DNA of 27,578 nt from an uncultured Clostridium sp. (GTDB taxonomy: Bacteria > Bacillota > Clostridia > TANB77 > CAG-508). Location of the stretch: contig USQS01000004.1 in NCBI GenBank assembly GCA_900556865.1, positions 1-27,578 on the forward strand. The letters are read 5' to 3'. Shown here one piece after another: positions 14,007 to 22,081 of the stretch. Position 1 is the first letter of the stretch. Every line of letters begins with the position of its first letter. Made by a program: the position numbers and the translations under genes. The notes under the pieces were generated by a model that did no database searches, was not told the DNA's origin, and saw only the letters and a program-made list of their open reading frames with translations.

Positions 14007-14090
14007 TGGTGCGGATGAAGGGACTTGAACCCCCACGTCGTTGACACTGGTTCCTAAGACCAGCGCGTCTGCCAATTCCGCCACATCCGC
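14007..14090 (-). tRNA. tRNA-Leu (TAG)
   Basis: Minus strand begins GCGGATGTGGCGGAATTGGC and ends with the encoded CCA (14007-14009). The anticodon loop CTTAGGA gives TAG, closed by GGT/ACC pairs. The long variable arm (GTGTCAACGACGTG region) is typical of class II leucine tRNAs. The acceptor stem GCGGATG/CATCCGC is perfect. Confidence 0.97.
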
Positions 14091-14109
14091 ATTTGATTAA
14101 GCAATTTAT

Positions 14110-14138
14110 ATATTACCACATTTAAAAATCCTTGTCAA
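14110..14138 (-). promoter_or_regulatory. Promoter of tRNA-Leu
   Basis: Minus strand TTGACA (14133-14138), 17-nt spacer, TAATAT (14110-14115) preceded by TGG. Confidence 0.8.
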
Positions 14139-14207
14139 TGTTTTTTTGAAAATTTATGTATAATTTTTTTATAAATATGCCAAAATATGTAAAAGGGGGA
14201 ATTTAAT

Positions 14208-14639
14208 ATGTGGAAAAAAATTATTTTATCAATAATCATAATTCTGATTCTTACATTTGGCATAAAAATATTTTATAAAACAAGGAATAATTCAACACCA
14301 AAAGAGAGTGTAAATGTTACAGAAAATATAACAGAAATATCTTCAAAATATGTAACAGATGACTGTATAGACGAATGGGAAGATTATGCAAATTCTATAC
14401 AAGCTGAAATTGAAGAAACAGCACAAAGAATGGGAGACGAAAATAAACATTATATTGTTAATGCAGAAAATGATTATATAAATGTATATTATATTAACGA
14501 AAAAAATGAAAAAATATTATATAAAAAAACAGAAATATCAACAGAATATTTATCAAAAGAAGATGTGGAAAAATTAGAAGAAGGAATAGATATATATGGA
14601 ATAGAAGAATTAAATAAATTATTAGAAGATTTTGAGTAA
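14208..14639 (+). CDS. Membrane-anchored protein with a BofC C-terminal-like domain
   Basis: A 143-residue protein with an N-terminal membrane anchor (about 4-24, IILSIIIILILTFGIKIFY) and an extracytoplasmic remainder. The region from about 45 on (YVTDDCIDEWEDY, then YINVYYINEKNEKILYKKT, then EDVEKLEEGIDIYGIEELNK and LLEDFE at the end) resembles the BofC C-terminal domain, known from the sporulation protein that controls SpoIVB. Proteins of this shape are common in sporulating Clostridia outside the forespore pathway, so a role in sporulation is not shown. GGGGG lies about 9 nt before the ATG. It ends just before the infC promoter. The family call is from memory of the motif pattern and moderate. 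Confidence 0.55.
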   Translation: MWKKIILSIIIILILTFGIKIFYKTRNNSTPKESVNVTENITEISSKYVTDDCIDEWEDYANSIQAEIEETAQRMGDENKHYIVNAENDYINVYYINEKNEKILYKKTEISTEYLSKEDVEKLEEGIDIYGIEELNKLLEDFE

Positions 14640-14645
14640 AAACAC

Positions 14646-14674
14646 TTGACAAATAAAAAAATAAATAGTAAAAT
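14646..14674 (+). promoter_or_regulatory. Promoter of infC-rpmI-rplT
   Basis: TTGACA (14646-14651), 17-nt spacer, TAAAAT (14669-14674). It begins seven bases after the upstream stop codon. Confidence 0.85.
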
Positions 14675-14677
14675 ATA

Positions 14678-14806
14678 TTTTGTTGCAAGAAGAAGTCTAG
14701 GCTTCTCACCTTAACCAAGTAAGGAAAAAGGTTAGAAAAAATAGAATATCAAAAATATATTTGATTTTATTTGACTTATCTTGTAACGAAATAAGTCAAT
14801 TTTTTT
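14678..14806 (+). promoter_or_regulatory. L20-type leader with attenuator upstream of infC
   Basis: A leader of about 130 nt. It holds an AGAAG/CTTCT hairpin, a CTTAACC/GGTTAG pairing, and a terminator hairpin TTGACTTAT/ATAAGTCAA (14771-14779 with 14791-14799) followed by seven T. The 5' end, TTTTGTTGCAAGA (14678-14690), can pair over 13 continuous positions (two G-U) with TCTTGTAACGAAA (14779-14791), the terminator loop. In Bacillus subtilis ribosomal protein L20 represses this operon by premature termination through a leader with long-range pairing that imitates its 23S rRNA site. The same logic fits here. Confidence 0.85.
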
Positions 14807-14821
14807 ATGGAGGTGTTTTTT

Positions 14822-15331
14822 ATAAAACAAGAATTACCAACAAATGGGAGAATAAGAGCGAAGGAAGTTCAATTAATCAACCAAAATGGAGAAAAACTAG
14901 GAATAATGAGTTTAAGAGATGCACTAAACAAAGCTGAAGAAAGCAAGCTAGATTTAGTTTTGGTTGCTCCAAATGTAAATCCACCAGTTTGTAAAATAAT
15001 GAACTATGGAAAATACAAATTTGAACAAGCTAAAAAAGAAAAAGAAGCAAAAAAGAAACAAAAAGCAGTGGAGCTAAAAGAAATTAGAATTACCCCAAAC
15101 ATTGAAGAGCATGATTTTGGATTTAAGGCAAAAAATGCTAGAAAATTTATTGAAGATGGAAATAAATTAAAAATTACTGTAAGATTTAGGGGAAGAGAAA
15201 TTAACAATTCTAAATTAGGTGAAGAAGTACTAAATAAATTTATAGAAAATTTATCAGACATTGCAAATGTAGAAAAAAGTCCTAAATTAGAAGGTAGAAA
15301 CATGTTTATTATGCTATCTAAAAAAGCGTAA
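14822..15331 (+). CDS. infC: Translation initiation factor IF-3, with an ATA start codon
   Basis: IF-3 binds the 30S subunit, keeps subunits apart and checks initiator tRNA and start codon. The N-terminal domain reads KQELPTNGRIRAKEVQLIN then GEKLGIMSLRDALNKAEE; the linker is lysine-rich; the C-terminal domain has KEIRITPNIEEHDFGFKAK and KLKITVRFRGRE. GGAGG at 14809-14813 lies exactly 8 nt before ATA at 14822, while the only upstream ATG (14807) overlaps GGAGG itself and directly follows the attenuator T-tract. I therefore place the start at ATA, giving 169 aa. Rare start codons in infC are well known as a means of IF-3 autoregulation. It is the first gene of the infC-rpmI-rplT operon. Confidence 0.95.
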   Translation: MKQELPTNGRIRAKEVQLINQNGEKLGIMSLRDALNKAEESKLDLVLVAPNVNPPVCKIMNYGKYKFEQAKKEKEAKKKQKAVELKEIRITPNIEEHDFGFKAKNARKFIEDGNKLKITVRFRGREINNSKLGEEVLNKFIENLSDIANVEKSPKLEGRNMFIMLSKKA

Positions 15332-15365
15332 AATATAAATAAAAAGTTTGAAAGGAGTTTTAATT

Positions 15366-15569
15366 ATGCCTAAAATGAAAACAAATAAAGCTGCAAAGAA
15401 AAGATACTCTTTAACAGCTACAGGAAAAGTAAAAAGAACATCAGCAGGAAGAAGACATTTATTAGCAAATAAAACAAAAAGACAAAAATTAAATAGCAGA
15501 AGACCAGGAGCTTATGCTGACAAAACTTGTGAAAGAACAATAAAGAAATTATTACCATATGGTAACTAA
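15366..15569 (+). CDS. rpmI: 50S ribosomal protein L35
   Basis: A small, very basic large-subunit protein. The 67-residue sequence opens MPKMKTNKAAKKRYSLTATG and includes KRTSAGRRHLLANKT, with lysine and arginine throughout, as in all L35. The start is the ATG at 15366, 9 nt after AAGGAG; an in-frame TTG at 15348 precedes and abuts the ribosome site and gives a non-conserved extension. It lies 34 bp after infC and 22 bp before rplT and shares their L20-controlled transcript. Confidence 0.97.
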   Translation: MPKMKTNKAAKKRYSLTATGKVKRTSAGRRHLLANKTKRQKLNSRRPGAYADKTCERTIKKLLPYGN

Positions 15570-15591
15570 AATATGAAAGGAGAGAATTAAA

Positions 15592-15942
15592 ATGGCAAGA
15601 GTAAAAACAGCAAAAATAACAAGAAGAAGACATAAAAAAATATTAAAACAAGCTAAAGGATATTATGGAGCAAAGCATTATAGATTTAGAAATGCTAACC
15701 AAGCAGTATTAAAATCATTATCTTATGCATATGTTGGAAGAAAAGACAGAAAGAGTGATTTTAGAAAATTATGGATAGCAAGAATAAATGCAGCAGCAAG
15801 AATGAATGGAATTACATATAGCAAATTAATAGCAGGATTAAAAAAAGCTAATGTTACAATAAATAGAAAGATGTTAGCAGAAATTGCAGTAAATGACGCA
15901 GCAGCTTTTACAGAAATTGCAAACATTGCTAAAAATGCATAA
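15592..15942 (+). CDS. rplT: 50S ribosomal protein L20
   Basis: Early assembly protein of the large subunit and the repressor of its own operon through the leader. The 116 residues start MARVKTAKITRRRHKKILKQ, followed by AKGYYGAKHYRFRNANQAV and, near 55-70, RKDRKSDFRKLWIARINAA. The C-terminal part (GLKKANVTINRKMLAEIAV) is the part known to bind RNA in the leader and in 23S rRNA. AAAGGAGAG precedes the ATG. A strong terminator follows. Confidence 0.98.
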   Translation: MARVKTAKITRRRHKKILKQAKGYYGAKHYRFRNANQAVLKSLSYAYVGRKDRKSDFRKLWIARINAAARMNGITYSKLIAGLKKANVTINRKMLAEIAVNDAAAFTEIANIAKNA

Positions 15943-15953
15943 AAATTTACAAG

Positions 15954-15992
15954 GAGCATTATCAATAATAAATTGATATATTGCTCTTTTTT
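15954..15992 (+). terminator. Terminator of infC-rpmI-rplT
   Basis: GAGCA (15954-15958) and TTATCAAT pair with ATTGATA and TGCTC (15982-15986) around an AATAA loop, followed by six T. Confidence 0.85.
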
Positions 15993-16072
15993 ATATTATA
16001 AGAAACAATAGGTTAAATATGGGGGATGCAGACTGTAAAAATAAAAAAACGAACATTTTTTTGTAAAAACTA

Positions 16073-16101
16073 TTGACAAAACAAAAAAACAGATATATAA
16101 T
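16073..16101 (+). promoter_or_regulatory. Promoter of the YgjP-like gene
   Basis: TTGACA (16073-16078), 17-nt spacer, TATAAT (16096-16101), both perfect. The leader then carries a GCGAA/TTCGC hairpin (16115-16119 with 16126-16130). Confidence 0.85.
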
Positions 16102-16162
16102 TCTAATATCAAAAGCGAACAACAATTCGCAAATGCTAATTTGTTAATAGGAGGATAAAAAA

Positions 16163-16681
16163 ATGTTGAAATTATTTAGAAAAAGAGGTAAAATAGAAAA
16201 GGATTTAAACAGAACAGTAAAAATATTTGGAGAAACAATATCTGTAAGAGTAATATATAAAAAATTAAAAAATCCTGAATTAGATTTAGTAGGAAATATT
16301 ATCAATGTTTATCTTCCTAATAAATATAAAAGAAGTGGCAACATAGAAATTGTAAAACTAGCAATTGAAAAAATGTATCAAGAAATAGCAAGAGTAGAAA
16401 TAGAAAAAGTCATGGAAGAAACAAGAATAATGTTAAAAGGGTTAGCTCCAGAAAACTATGAAATAAGAAAACTATCAAATAAATTATCTAAATTAACTTT
16501 AGAAAGAGTGATTATAATAAATCCAGAAATAGTAAAATACAATAAACAAGTATTAAAATATGTAATTTTACATGAATTTTGCCATCTAAAATATAAAACA
16601 CATTCTAAAGGGTTTTATAAAATGATGCAAAAATATATGCCTGAATATGAGAGTTATGAATATATAGAGCAAGTTGCATAA
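16163..16681 (+). CDS. YgjP-like metal-dependent peptidase domain protein
   Basis: A zincin-type protein related to YgjP/SprT. In 172 residues the key feature is HEFCHLKYKTHSKGFYKMMQ near 137-156. It contains the zinc motif HExxH and a third histidine seven residues on, as in the YgjP family (HELAHLK..NHSKEFW). The C-terminus MPEYESYE also fits. The N-terminal half is a basic, mixed alpha/beta region. No signal peptide. The usual alanine of the HELAH motif is a cysteine here. AGGAGG precedes the ATG and the gene has its own consensus promoter; the amidohydrolase gene follows after 73 bp and may be co-transcribed. Biological substrate unknown. Confidence 0.85.
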   Translation: MLKLFRKRGKIEKDLNRTVKIFGETISVRVIYKKLKNPELDLVGNIINVYLPNKYKRSGNIEIVKLAIEKMYQEIARVEIEKVMEETRIMLKGLAPENYEIRKLSNKLSKLTLERVIIINPEIVKYNKQVLKYVILHEFCHLKYKTHSKGFYKMMQKYMPEYESYEYIEQVA

Positions 16682-16754
16682 AACAAAATTAGAAAAAGGT
16701 TTTCTGTTTCATTTGGTAACTTTTTAGTAGGGCAAGAAAGGAATAAAATTTAAA

Positions 16755-18059
16755 ATGAAAATTCTAATTAAAAATTGTAATTTAATATCAATGAATTTAA
16801 AAGAGCCAGAAAATAAAATTCAAAAAAATATGGATATATTAATTGAAAATGAAAAAATAATTAAAATTTCAAAAAACATAAAAGATTCGGCTGAAAAAGT
16901 AATTGATGGAACAGAAAAAATAGTTATGCCAGGACTGATAAATACTCATGCACATGTTCCTATGAGTATATTTAGAGAAACGGTGGATGGTTACATTACA
17001 CAGGACTGGCTAACACAAAAAATATGGCCAGTAGAAGCAAAGCTTACTGAAGAAGATGTATATTTTGCCTCAATGTTATCTTATATAGAAATGATTTATT
17101 CTGGGACAACCACAATAAATGATATGTATTTTATGCAAAATAAAATTGTAGATGCAGCGTTAGATACTGGTGTAAGGTTACAAGTAACTAGAACATTAAT
17201 GGATACAGATGGTAGTGGAGAAAGAAAATTAGTAGAAATAGAAGAATTTATTAAAAAATATAAAGAAAAGTATGATACAATTTCTTTAAATGTTGGTATA
17301 CACGGCTTATATACAAACACAGAAGAATATTTACAAAAAGGGTTGGAGATTGCAAAAAAATATAAACTGCCTGTAAATATGCATTTTTGCGAAAATGAGC
17401 AAGAACGTGAAGATATAAAAAAGATGTATAATATAGCAAGCCCTATAGAACCAATAAAAAAATACTTTAAAAACATTCATTTAATACTAGCACACGCAGT
17501 AAAATTAACAAATGAAGAAATAGAAAAAATTGCAAAACAAGATATATATATAGCACATTGTCCAGTAAGTAATTTAAAACTTGGATGTGGAATAGCACCA
17601 ATTACAAAAATGCAAGAAGAAAATATATGTATTTCACTAGGAACAGATGGGCAAGGAAGTGGAAGCAATTTAGATATGTTTGAAACAATGAAATATGCAG
17701 CTTTATTACAAAAAGGTTATTTGGAAAATCCAACTCTTATGCCAGCATATGAGGTATTAAAAATGGCAACAATAAATGGAGCAAAAACTTTAAATTTAGA
17801 AAATCAAATAGGGTCAATAGAAGAAGGAAAATTAGCAGATATAATAATTTTAAATTTAGATTCACCACTAACTCTTCCTTTAAATGACATTATTGCAGAA
17901 ATAGTTTACAATGTTAAAGCTCAAAATGTAGAAACAACAATAGTAAATGGAAAGATTTTAATGGAAAATAAAGTGTTTAAATTAAAAAATGACCCAAAAG
18001 TAATTTATGAAAAATGTGAAAACATAATAAATAGAATAAAAAGTGAATTGAAAAATTAA
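16755..18059 (+). CDS. mtaD: Amidohydrolase, MTA/SAH (adenosine-type) deaminase
   Basis: A metal-dependent deaminase of the amidohydrolase superfamily. The usual activity of the group is deamination of 5'-methylthioadenosine or S-adenosylhomocysteine, with related members acting on adenosine or guanine-like substrates. Seen: VMPGLINTHAHVPMS near 57-71 (metal HxH), DGYITQDWLTQKIWPVE near 78-94, SGTTTINDMYF near 116-126, the metal histidine in NMHFCENEQE near 207-216, AHAVKL near 247-252, AHCPVSNLKLGCGIAP near 270-285 and GTDGQGSGSNLDMFETMK near 297-314 (metal aspartate). The 434-residue length is typical. The exact substrate cannot be fixed from sequence alone. Salvage of SAM by-products is the likely role. 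The ribosome site, AAAGGAA, is ordinary. Confidence 0.88.
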   Translation: MKILIKNCNLISMNLKEPENKIQKNMDILIENEKIIKISKNIKDSAEKVIDGTEKIVMPGLINTHAHVPMSIFRETVDGYITQDWLTQKIWPVEAKLTEEDVYFASMLSYIEMIYSGTTTINDMYFMQNKIVDAALDTGVRLQVTRTLMDTDGSGERKLVEIEEFIKKYKEKYDTISLNVGIHGLYTNTEEYLQKGLEIAKKYKLPVNMHFCENEQEREDIKKMYNIASPIEPIKKYFKNIHLILAHAVKLTNEEIEKIAKQDIYIAHCPVSNLKLGCGIAPITKMQEENICISLGTDGQGSGSNLDMFETMKYAALLQKGYLENPTLMPAYEVLKMATINGAKTLNLENQIGSIEEGKLADIIILNLDSPLTLPLNDIIAEIVYNVKAQNVETTIVNGKILMENKVFKLKNDPKVIYEKCENIINRIKSELKN

Positions 18060-18264
18060 TAAAAAAATAGATAGTTAAGCTTCTTATAAAGATGAACAAT
18101 GTGAAGAATTTTTAATTTATAATAATTTTAATATTTGTTTTAGGTTTTTCGTAAATTTGTTCGCATGAAAAAATTCATTTTAAGAAAGTTTTAATAAGAT
18201 AATGAGTTATATAATAATTGTATGTAATAAAATGTAGAATATTTCTTTTTTTCTACAATAAGAA

Positions 18265-18297
18265 AAGACAAACTTTTTATTTTATAAGGTATATAAT
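18265..18297 (+). promoter_or_regulatory. Candidate spoIIG-type promoter with long spacer
   Basis: AAGACA (18265-18270) and TATAAT (18292-18297) are separated by 21 nt. In Bacillus subtilis the Spo0A-activated spoIIG promoter also has hexamers too far apart (22 bp). Possible degenerate 0A-like motifs (TTCGTAAAT and TTCGCAT) lie near 18147-18165. The rest of 18060-18264 is AT-rich, with no gene and no clear terminator. Confidence 0.45.
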
Positions 18298-18315
18298 TAC
18301 TTCCAAGGTGAGTAA

Positions 18316-19203
18316 ATGACAGTTTATATTGATGTGGTTTTTTTGGAAAATTTGATTTTAAATGTAATTATCTTATATGCTACAAGTCTAATAGCAAAAA
18401 TAAATTTAAAGATTATTAGAACTCTAATATCTGCTAGTATAGGAAGTATATATGCTATAATGTATTATATATTTCAAATTGGATTGTATTCAAATATAAT
18501 ATTTAAGTTTGTTTTGTCTGTAATTATGATATATGTAGCATTTAACCCAAAAGAATTTAAAACTTTGTTAAAAGTATTAATTTTGTTTTATTTAACATCT
18601 TTTGTATTTGGTGGGGCGTCTTTAAGTGTAATATACCTTGTAAATGCACAGAGAATAAATATTCAAAATGGTATGATTATTGGAAAATACACAATGAATA
18701 CAATTTTTACGGGAATTATTATAGCTTTTATTGTAATTGTAATTGCATTTAAAATTATAAAATCAAAAATTTCTAAAAATGATTTATTTTGCGATATAAG
18801 ATTTAAAATAAATAATAAAGAAATAAAAACTAAAGCTATGTTAGACACGGGAAATTTACTAAAAGAGCCAATAACAAATATTCCAGTAGTTGTTGTAGAA
18901 CATAAACTATTATATGATGTAATACCCAACGAAATTCTGGATAATATAGAAAACATTTTAGGAGGTGATCTAGAAGATATATCAGATGAAGTTAAAAGTG
19001 ATTATATTTCAAAATTAAAAGTTATACCATTTACATCTTTAGGAAAACAAAATGGTATATTACTTGGTATAAAGGCTGATGAATTAATTGTAGAAGAAAT
19101 GAATAGCGAAAAGAAAATAGATAAGGTAATAATAGGAATTTATAATAAAGAACTTAGTAAGAAAAGAACATATAGTGCCTTAATAGGAATTGATGTTATA
19201 TAA
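18316..19203 (+). CDS. spoIIGA: SpoIIGA, pro-sigma-E processing peptidase
   Basis: A membrane aspartic protease in the sporulation septum that removes the pro-sequence of sigma-E when triggered by SpoIIR from the forespore. The 295 residues split into an N-terminal half with about five membrane spans (opening MTVYIDVVFLENLILNVIIL) and a cytoplasmic C-terminal half carrying the catalytic motif MLDTGNLLKEPI near 175-186 (DTG, as in retropepsin-like enzymes). AAGGTGAG precedes the ATG. The sigE start follows 52 bp downstream, so the protease and its substrate form the usual operon. Intact, with no frameshift. Confidence 0.95.
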   Translation: MTVYIDVVFLENLILNVIILYATSLIAKINLKIIRTLISASIGSIYAIMYYIFQIGLYSNIIFKFVLSVIMIYVAFNPKEFKTLLKVLILFYLTSFVFGGASLSVIYLVNAQRINIQNGMIIGKYTMNTIFTGIIIAFIVIVIAFKIIKSKISKNDLFCDIRFKINNKEIKTKAMLDTGNLLKEPITNIPVVVVEHKLLYDVIPNEILDNIENILGGDLEDISDEVKSDYISKLKVIPFTSLGKQNGILLGIKADELIVEEMNSEKKIDKVIIGIYNKELSKKRTYSALIGIDVI

Positions 19204-19255
19204 TAAATCTGAAAAATGTATAAAAGTAATTTTACAAAAGGAGGAAAAAAACACA

Positions 19256-19991
19256 ATGAATATTTTAGAGACTTTAAAAAACAGCATAAATTCACTATAT
19301 GTGAAATATCTTACAGATAAAGGAATTGTTGAAGAGCCTATTTTTTACATTGCTGGGGCTCAAACTCTTCCACCACCACTTCCAGAAGAAGAAGAACGCT
19401 ATTACATACAAAAATTATCAGAAAAAGATAATTTACAAGCAAGGCAAATATTAGTAGAAAGAAATTTAAGATTGGTGGTGTATATTGCAAAAAAGTTTGA
19501 AAATACAGGAATAGGAATAGAAGATCTTATTTCTATTGGTACAATTGGTTTAGCCAAAGGTGTAAATACATTTAAGCCAGATAAAAATATAAAACTTGCG
19601 ACATATGCCTCAAGATGTATAGAAAATGAAATACTTATGTATTTAAGAAGAAACAATAAATTAAAAGGAGAAATATCACTTGATGAACCTTTAAACAAAG
19701 ATTCAGATGGAAATGAATTATTGCTTTCAGATATATTAGGAACTGAAGGAGATGTTACATCTCGTAATATTGAAGATGAGGTTGATAAAAAGCTATTAAA
19801 GGCTTCTATAAGTAATTTAAATGAAAGAGAAAAAAATATTATGGAAATGAGGTTCGGTTTTAAAACAGGAGATGAAAAAACACAAAAAGAGGTTGCAGAC
19901 GAACTTCGGAATTTCACAAAGCTATATTTCAAGATTAGAAAAGAAAATTATAAAAAAAATGAAAAAAGAAATTATGAGCAAAACTGGATAA
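19256..19991 (+). CDS. sigE: RNA polymerase sigma-E factor (pro-form), with a +1 frameshift at CGGA
   Basis: The early mother-cell sigma factor of sporulation. From the ATG at 19256 (AAAGGAGG 11 nt upstream) the pro-sequence runs to about residue 30 with the processing region FYIAGAQ. Then come region 2 (ERNLRLVVYIAKKFENTGIG, DLISIGTIGLAKG, LATYASRCIENEILMYLRRN) and region 4 (NEREKNIMEMRFGF, KTQKEVADEL). At CTT CGG A (19904-19910) the zero frame leaves the family and ends at 19999 with an unrelated tail. Skipping C19907 restores ELGISQSYISRLEKKIIKK, the helix-turn-helix of region 4.2, and a stop at 19989-19991, giving 244 aa. The +1 event lies in the promoter-recognition helix, so the unshifted product could not bind -35 elements. 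Confidence 0.93.
19904..19910 (+). other. CGGA +1 frameshift site in sigE
   Basis: Zero frame CTT CGG A; conserved frame CTT (C) GGA. Glycine is the family residue at this position (ELGISQSYIS). Confidence 0.85.
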
Positions 19992-20019
19992 AAAATTAAA
20001 GAAGGGAATGATATAAAAA

Positions 20020-22044
20020 ATGAAAAATAAAAAGGGATTAATATTTGCAGTAATATTAATTGTAATAATTTTAATAGGAATAATGGGATATTTTAAAATA
20101 ATAAATAAAACAAAACCAGAAGATGTTTTAAAACAATATATAGAAAATATTAATGCAAAAGACTATAATGCAATGTATGAAAAAATTTCATCAAGTTCTA
20201 AAAATAATATATCAGAAGAAGATTTTATTAATAGAAATAAAAAAATTTATGAAGGAATAGATAGTCATAATATAGAAATTTATATAAATAATGTTCAAAA
20301 AAATAAAAATGAAGTTAAAATTACATATAATGAAAAAGTATATACATCAAGTGGTGTAATAAATTTTTCAAATACATCTTCTTTAGTAAAAGATGGGAAA
20401 ACATACAAACTTAATTGGACTTCAAAAACAATTTTTCCGGAACTTGAAGAAAACTATAAGGTAAAAGTATCTTCTATAGAAGCAGCTAGAGGAGAAATTT
20501 TAGATAGACAGGGAAAATATTTGGCACAAAATGGTCAAATAACAACAATTGGTATTGTACCAGGTAAACTCGGAGAAAATAAAGAGGAAGGTATAAAGAA
20601 ATTATCAGAATTAACAGGTGTTTCAATAGAATATATAAATACAGAGCTTTCGCGTTCATATGTAAAAGATGATACATTTGTACCAATAAAAAAGATTTCA
20701 AAAGATGATAACGAGAAAAAAGAAGCTTTACTTAAAATTCCAGGAGTAAAGCTTACAAATACATCAGCTAGGGTATATCCGCTAGGAGAGGAAGCGGCTC
20801 ATTTAATTGGGTATGTTCAAAAGATAAATGAACAAGAATTAGAGCAAAATAAAGAAAAAGGTTATAGTTCTTCTAGTGTAATAGGAAAAAATGGATTAGA
20901 AAAAGCTTATGAAGATAGATTAAGAGCGGTTGATGGAAAAGAAATAATTATAGTAGACGAAAAAGGTAATAAAATTAAGCAATTAGCAAAACAAGATAAA
21001 AAAGATGGAGAAGACATAAAACTAACAATAGATTCAAAAATACAAAAACAACTATATGATAGTTTGAAGAGTGATAAAGGATTTTTTGTTGTAATGAACC
21101 CAAATACAGGAGAGTTATTAGGTGCGGTAAGTACGCCATCATATAATTCAAATGATTTTGTTTTAGGAATGACCCAAGACAAATGGAACGAATTAAATAA
21201 CAATGAGGCAAAACCAATGTATAATAGATTTTTACAAACCTATGCTCCAGGTTCAACATTTAAACCTATAACAGCAGCAATTGGGCTTAATTCTGGAAAA
21301 ATTACAAAAGAAACAACATTTTCATATTCTGGTTTAAGCTGGCAAAAAAGTGCAAGTTGGGGAAATGTTTTTATAACAACTTTAACACAATATAATGGTC
21401 CAAAAAATATAAAAAATGCATTAATACATTCAGATAATATCTTTTTTGCACAAGCAGCTATGCAAATAGGAGCTGAAACAATGTGCTCTAGCCTAAATAG
21501 CATAGGTTTTAATGAGCAAATTGAATTTCCACTTAGCTTAAAGAAATCTACATTTTCATCAGATGGAAAAATTTCAAATGAGAAAAAATTAGCAGATACG
21601 GGATATGGGCAAGCAGATGTATTAGTAAACCCAATACACATGGCATCAATCTATTCTAGTTTTGCAAATAGTGGAAATATGGTAAAACCTTATATAGAAT
21701 ATAATGAAGATACAAAAACTACATATTTAAAAGAAAATGCTTTTTCAAAAGATACTGCAGATGAAATAAGACAAGATTTAATACAAGTTGTAGAAAATCC
21801 TGAAGGTACAGCAAATGATATGAAACTTCCAAATAAAGTAATTGCCGGCAAAACAGGTACAGCAGAATTGAAAAAAACAGCAGATGATACAGAAAGTGGA
21901 ACTTTAGGCTGGTTTGATTGCTTTACAGTAAATACTTCTTCAAATGACAATATGCTAATTATAAGTATGGTGGAAAACACTCAAAACAATAGTAGTGGCG
22001 GAAGTCATTATCTTATAAAGAAAATCAGAGGATTATTTGAATAA
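20020..22044 (+). CDS. Class B penicillin-binding protein, MecA-like (NTF2-like N-terminal domain)
   Basis: A peptidoglycan D,D-transpeptidase anchored outside the membrane. In order over 674 residues: one membrane span (about 6-27); an NTF2-like MecA N-terminal domain (about 33-145, KPEDVLKQYIENINAKDYNAM); a dimerisation domain (about 150-320, EAARGEILDRQGKYLAQNG and SVIGKNGLEKAYEDRLRAVDG); and the transpeptidase domain (about 335-674). The active-site serine lies in APGSTFKPIT (SxxK). SDN follows in LIHSDNIFFAQA, and AGKTGTAE gives KTG. The architecture is that of low-affinity PBP3/PBP2a-type enzymes, so reduced beta-lactam sensitivity is conceivable but not shown. It follows sigE by 28 bp, so expression with the sporulation operon is possible. 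Confidence 0.93.
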   Translation: MKNKKGLIFAVILIVIILIGIMGYFKIINKTKPEDVLKQYIENINAKDYNAMYEKISSSSKNNISEEDFINRNKKIYEGIDSHNIEIYINNVQKNKNEVKITYNEKVYTSSGVINFSNTSSLVKDGKTYKLNWTSKTIFPELEENYKVKVSSIEAARGEILDRQGKYLAQNGQITTIGIVPGKLGENKEEGIKKLSELTGVSIEYINTELSRSYVKDDTFVPIKKISKDDNEKKEALLKIPGVKLTNTSARVYPLGEEAAHLIGYVQKINEQELEQNKEKGYSSSSVIGKNGLEKAYEDRLRAVDGKEIIIVDEKGNKIKQLAKQDKKDGEDIKLTIDSKIQKQLYDSLKSDKGFFVVMNPNTGELLGAVSTPSYNSNDFVLGMTQDKWNELNNNEAKPMYNRFLQTYAPGSTFKPITAAIGLNSGKITKETTFSYSGLSWQKSASWGNVFITTLTQYNGPKNIKNALIHSDNIFFAQAAMQIGAETMCSSLNSIGFNEQIEFPLSLKKSTFSSDGKISNEKKLADTGYGQADVLVNPIHMASIYSSFANSGNMVKPYIEYNEDTKTTYLKENAFSKDTADEIRQDLIQVVENPEGTANDMKLPNKVIAGKTGTAELKKTADDTESGTLGWFDCFTVNTSSNDNMLIISMVENTQNNSSGGSHYLIKKIRGLFE

Positions 22045-22049
22045 AATAT

Positions 22050-22081
22050 AATTCACAAAGGTCGTTTGACTTTTGTGAATT
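22050..22081 (+). terminator. Hairpin after the penicillin-binding protein gene
   Basis: AATTCACAAA (22050-22059) pairs perfectly with TTTGTGAATT (22072-22081); an inner GTC/GAC pair extends the stem. Only TATCATATA follows, so the T-tract is poor. A small palindrome, AATGTT/AACATT, lies near 22102-22115 before prfB. Confidence 0.55.
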
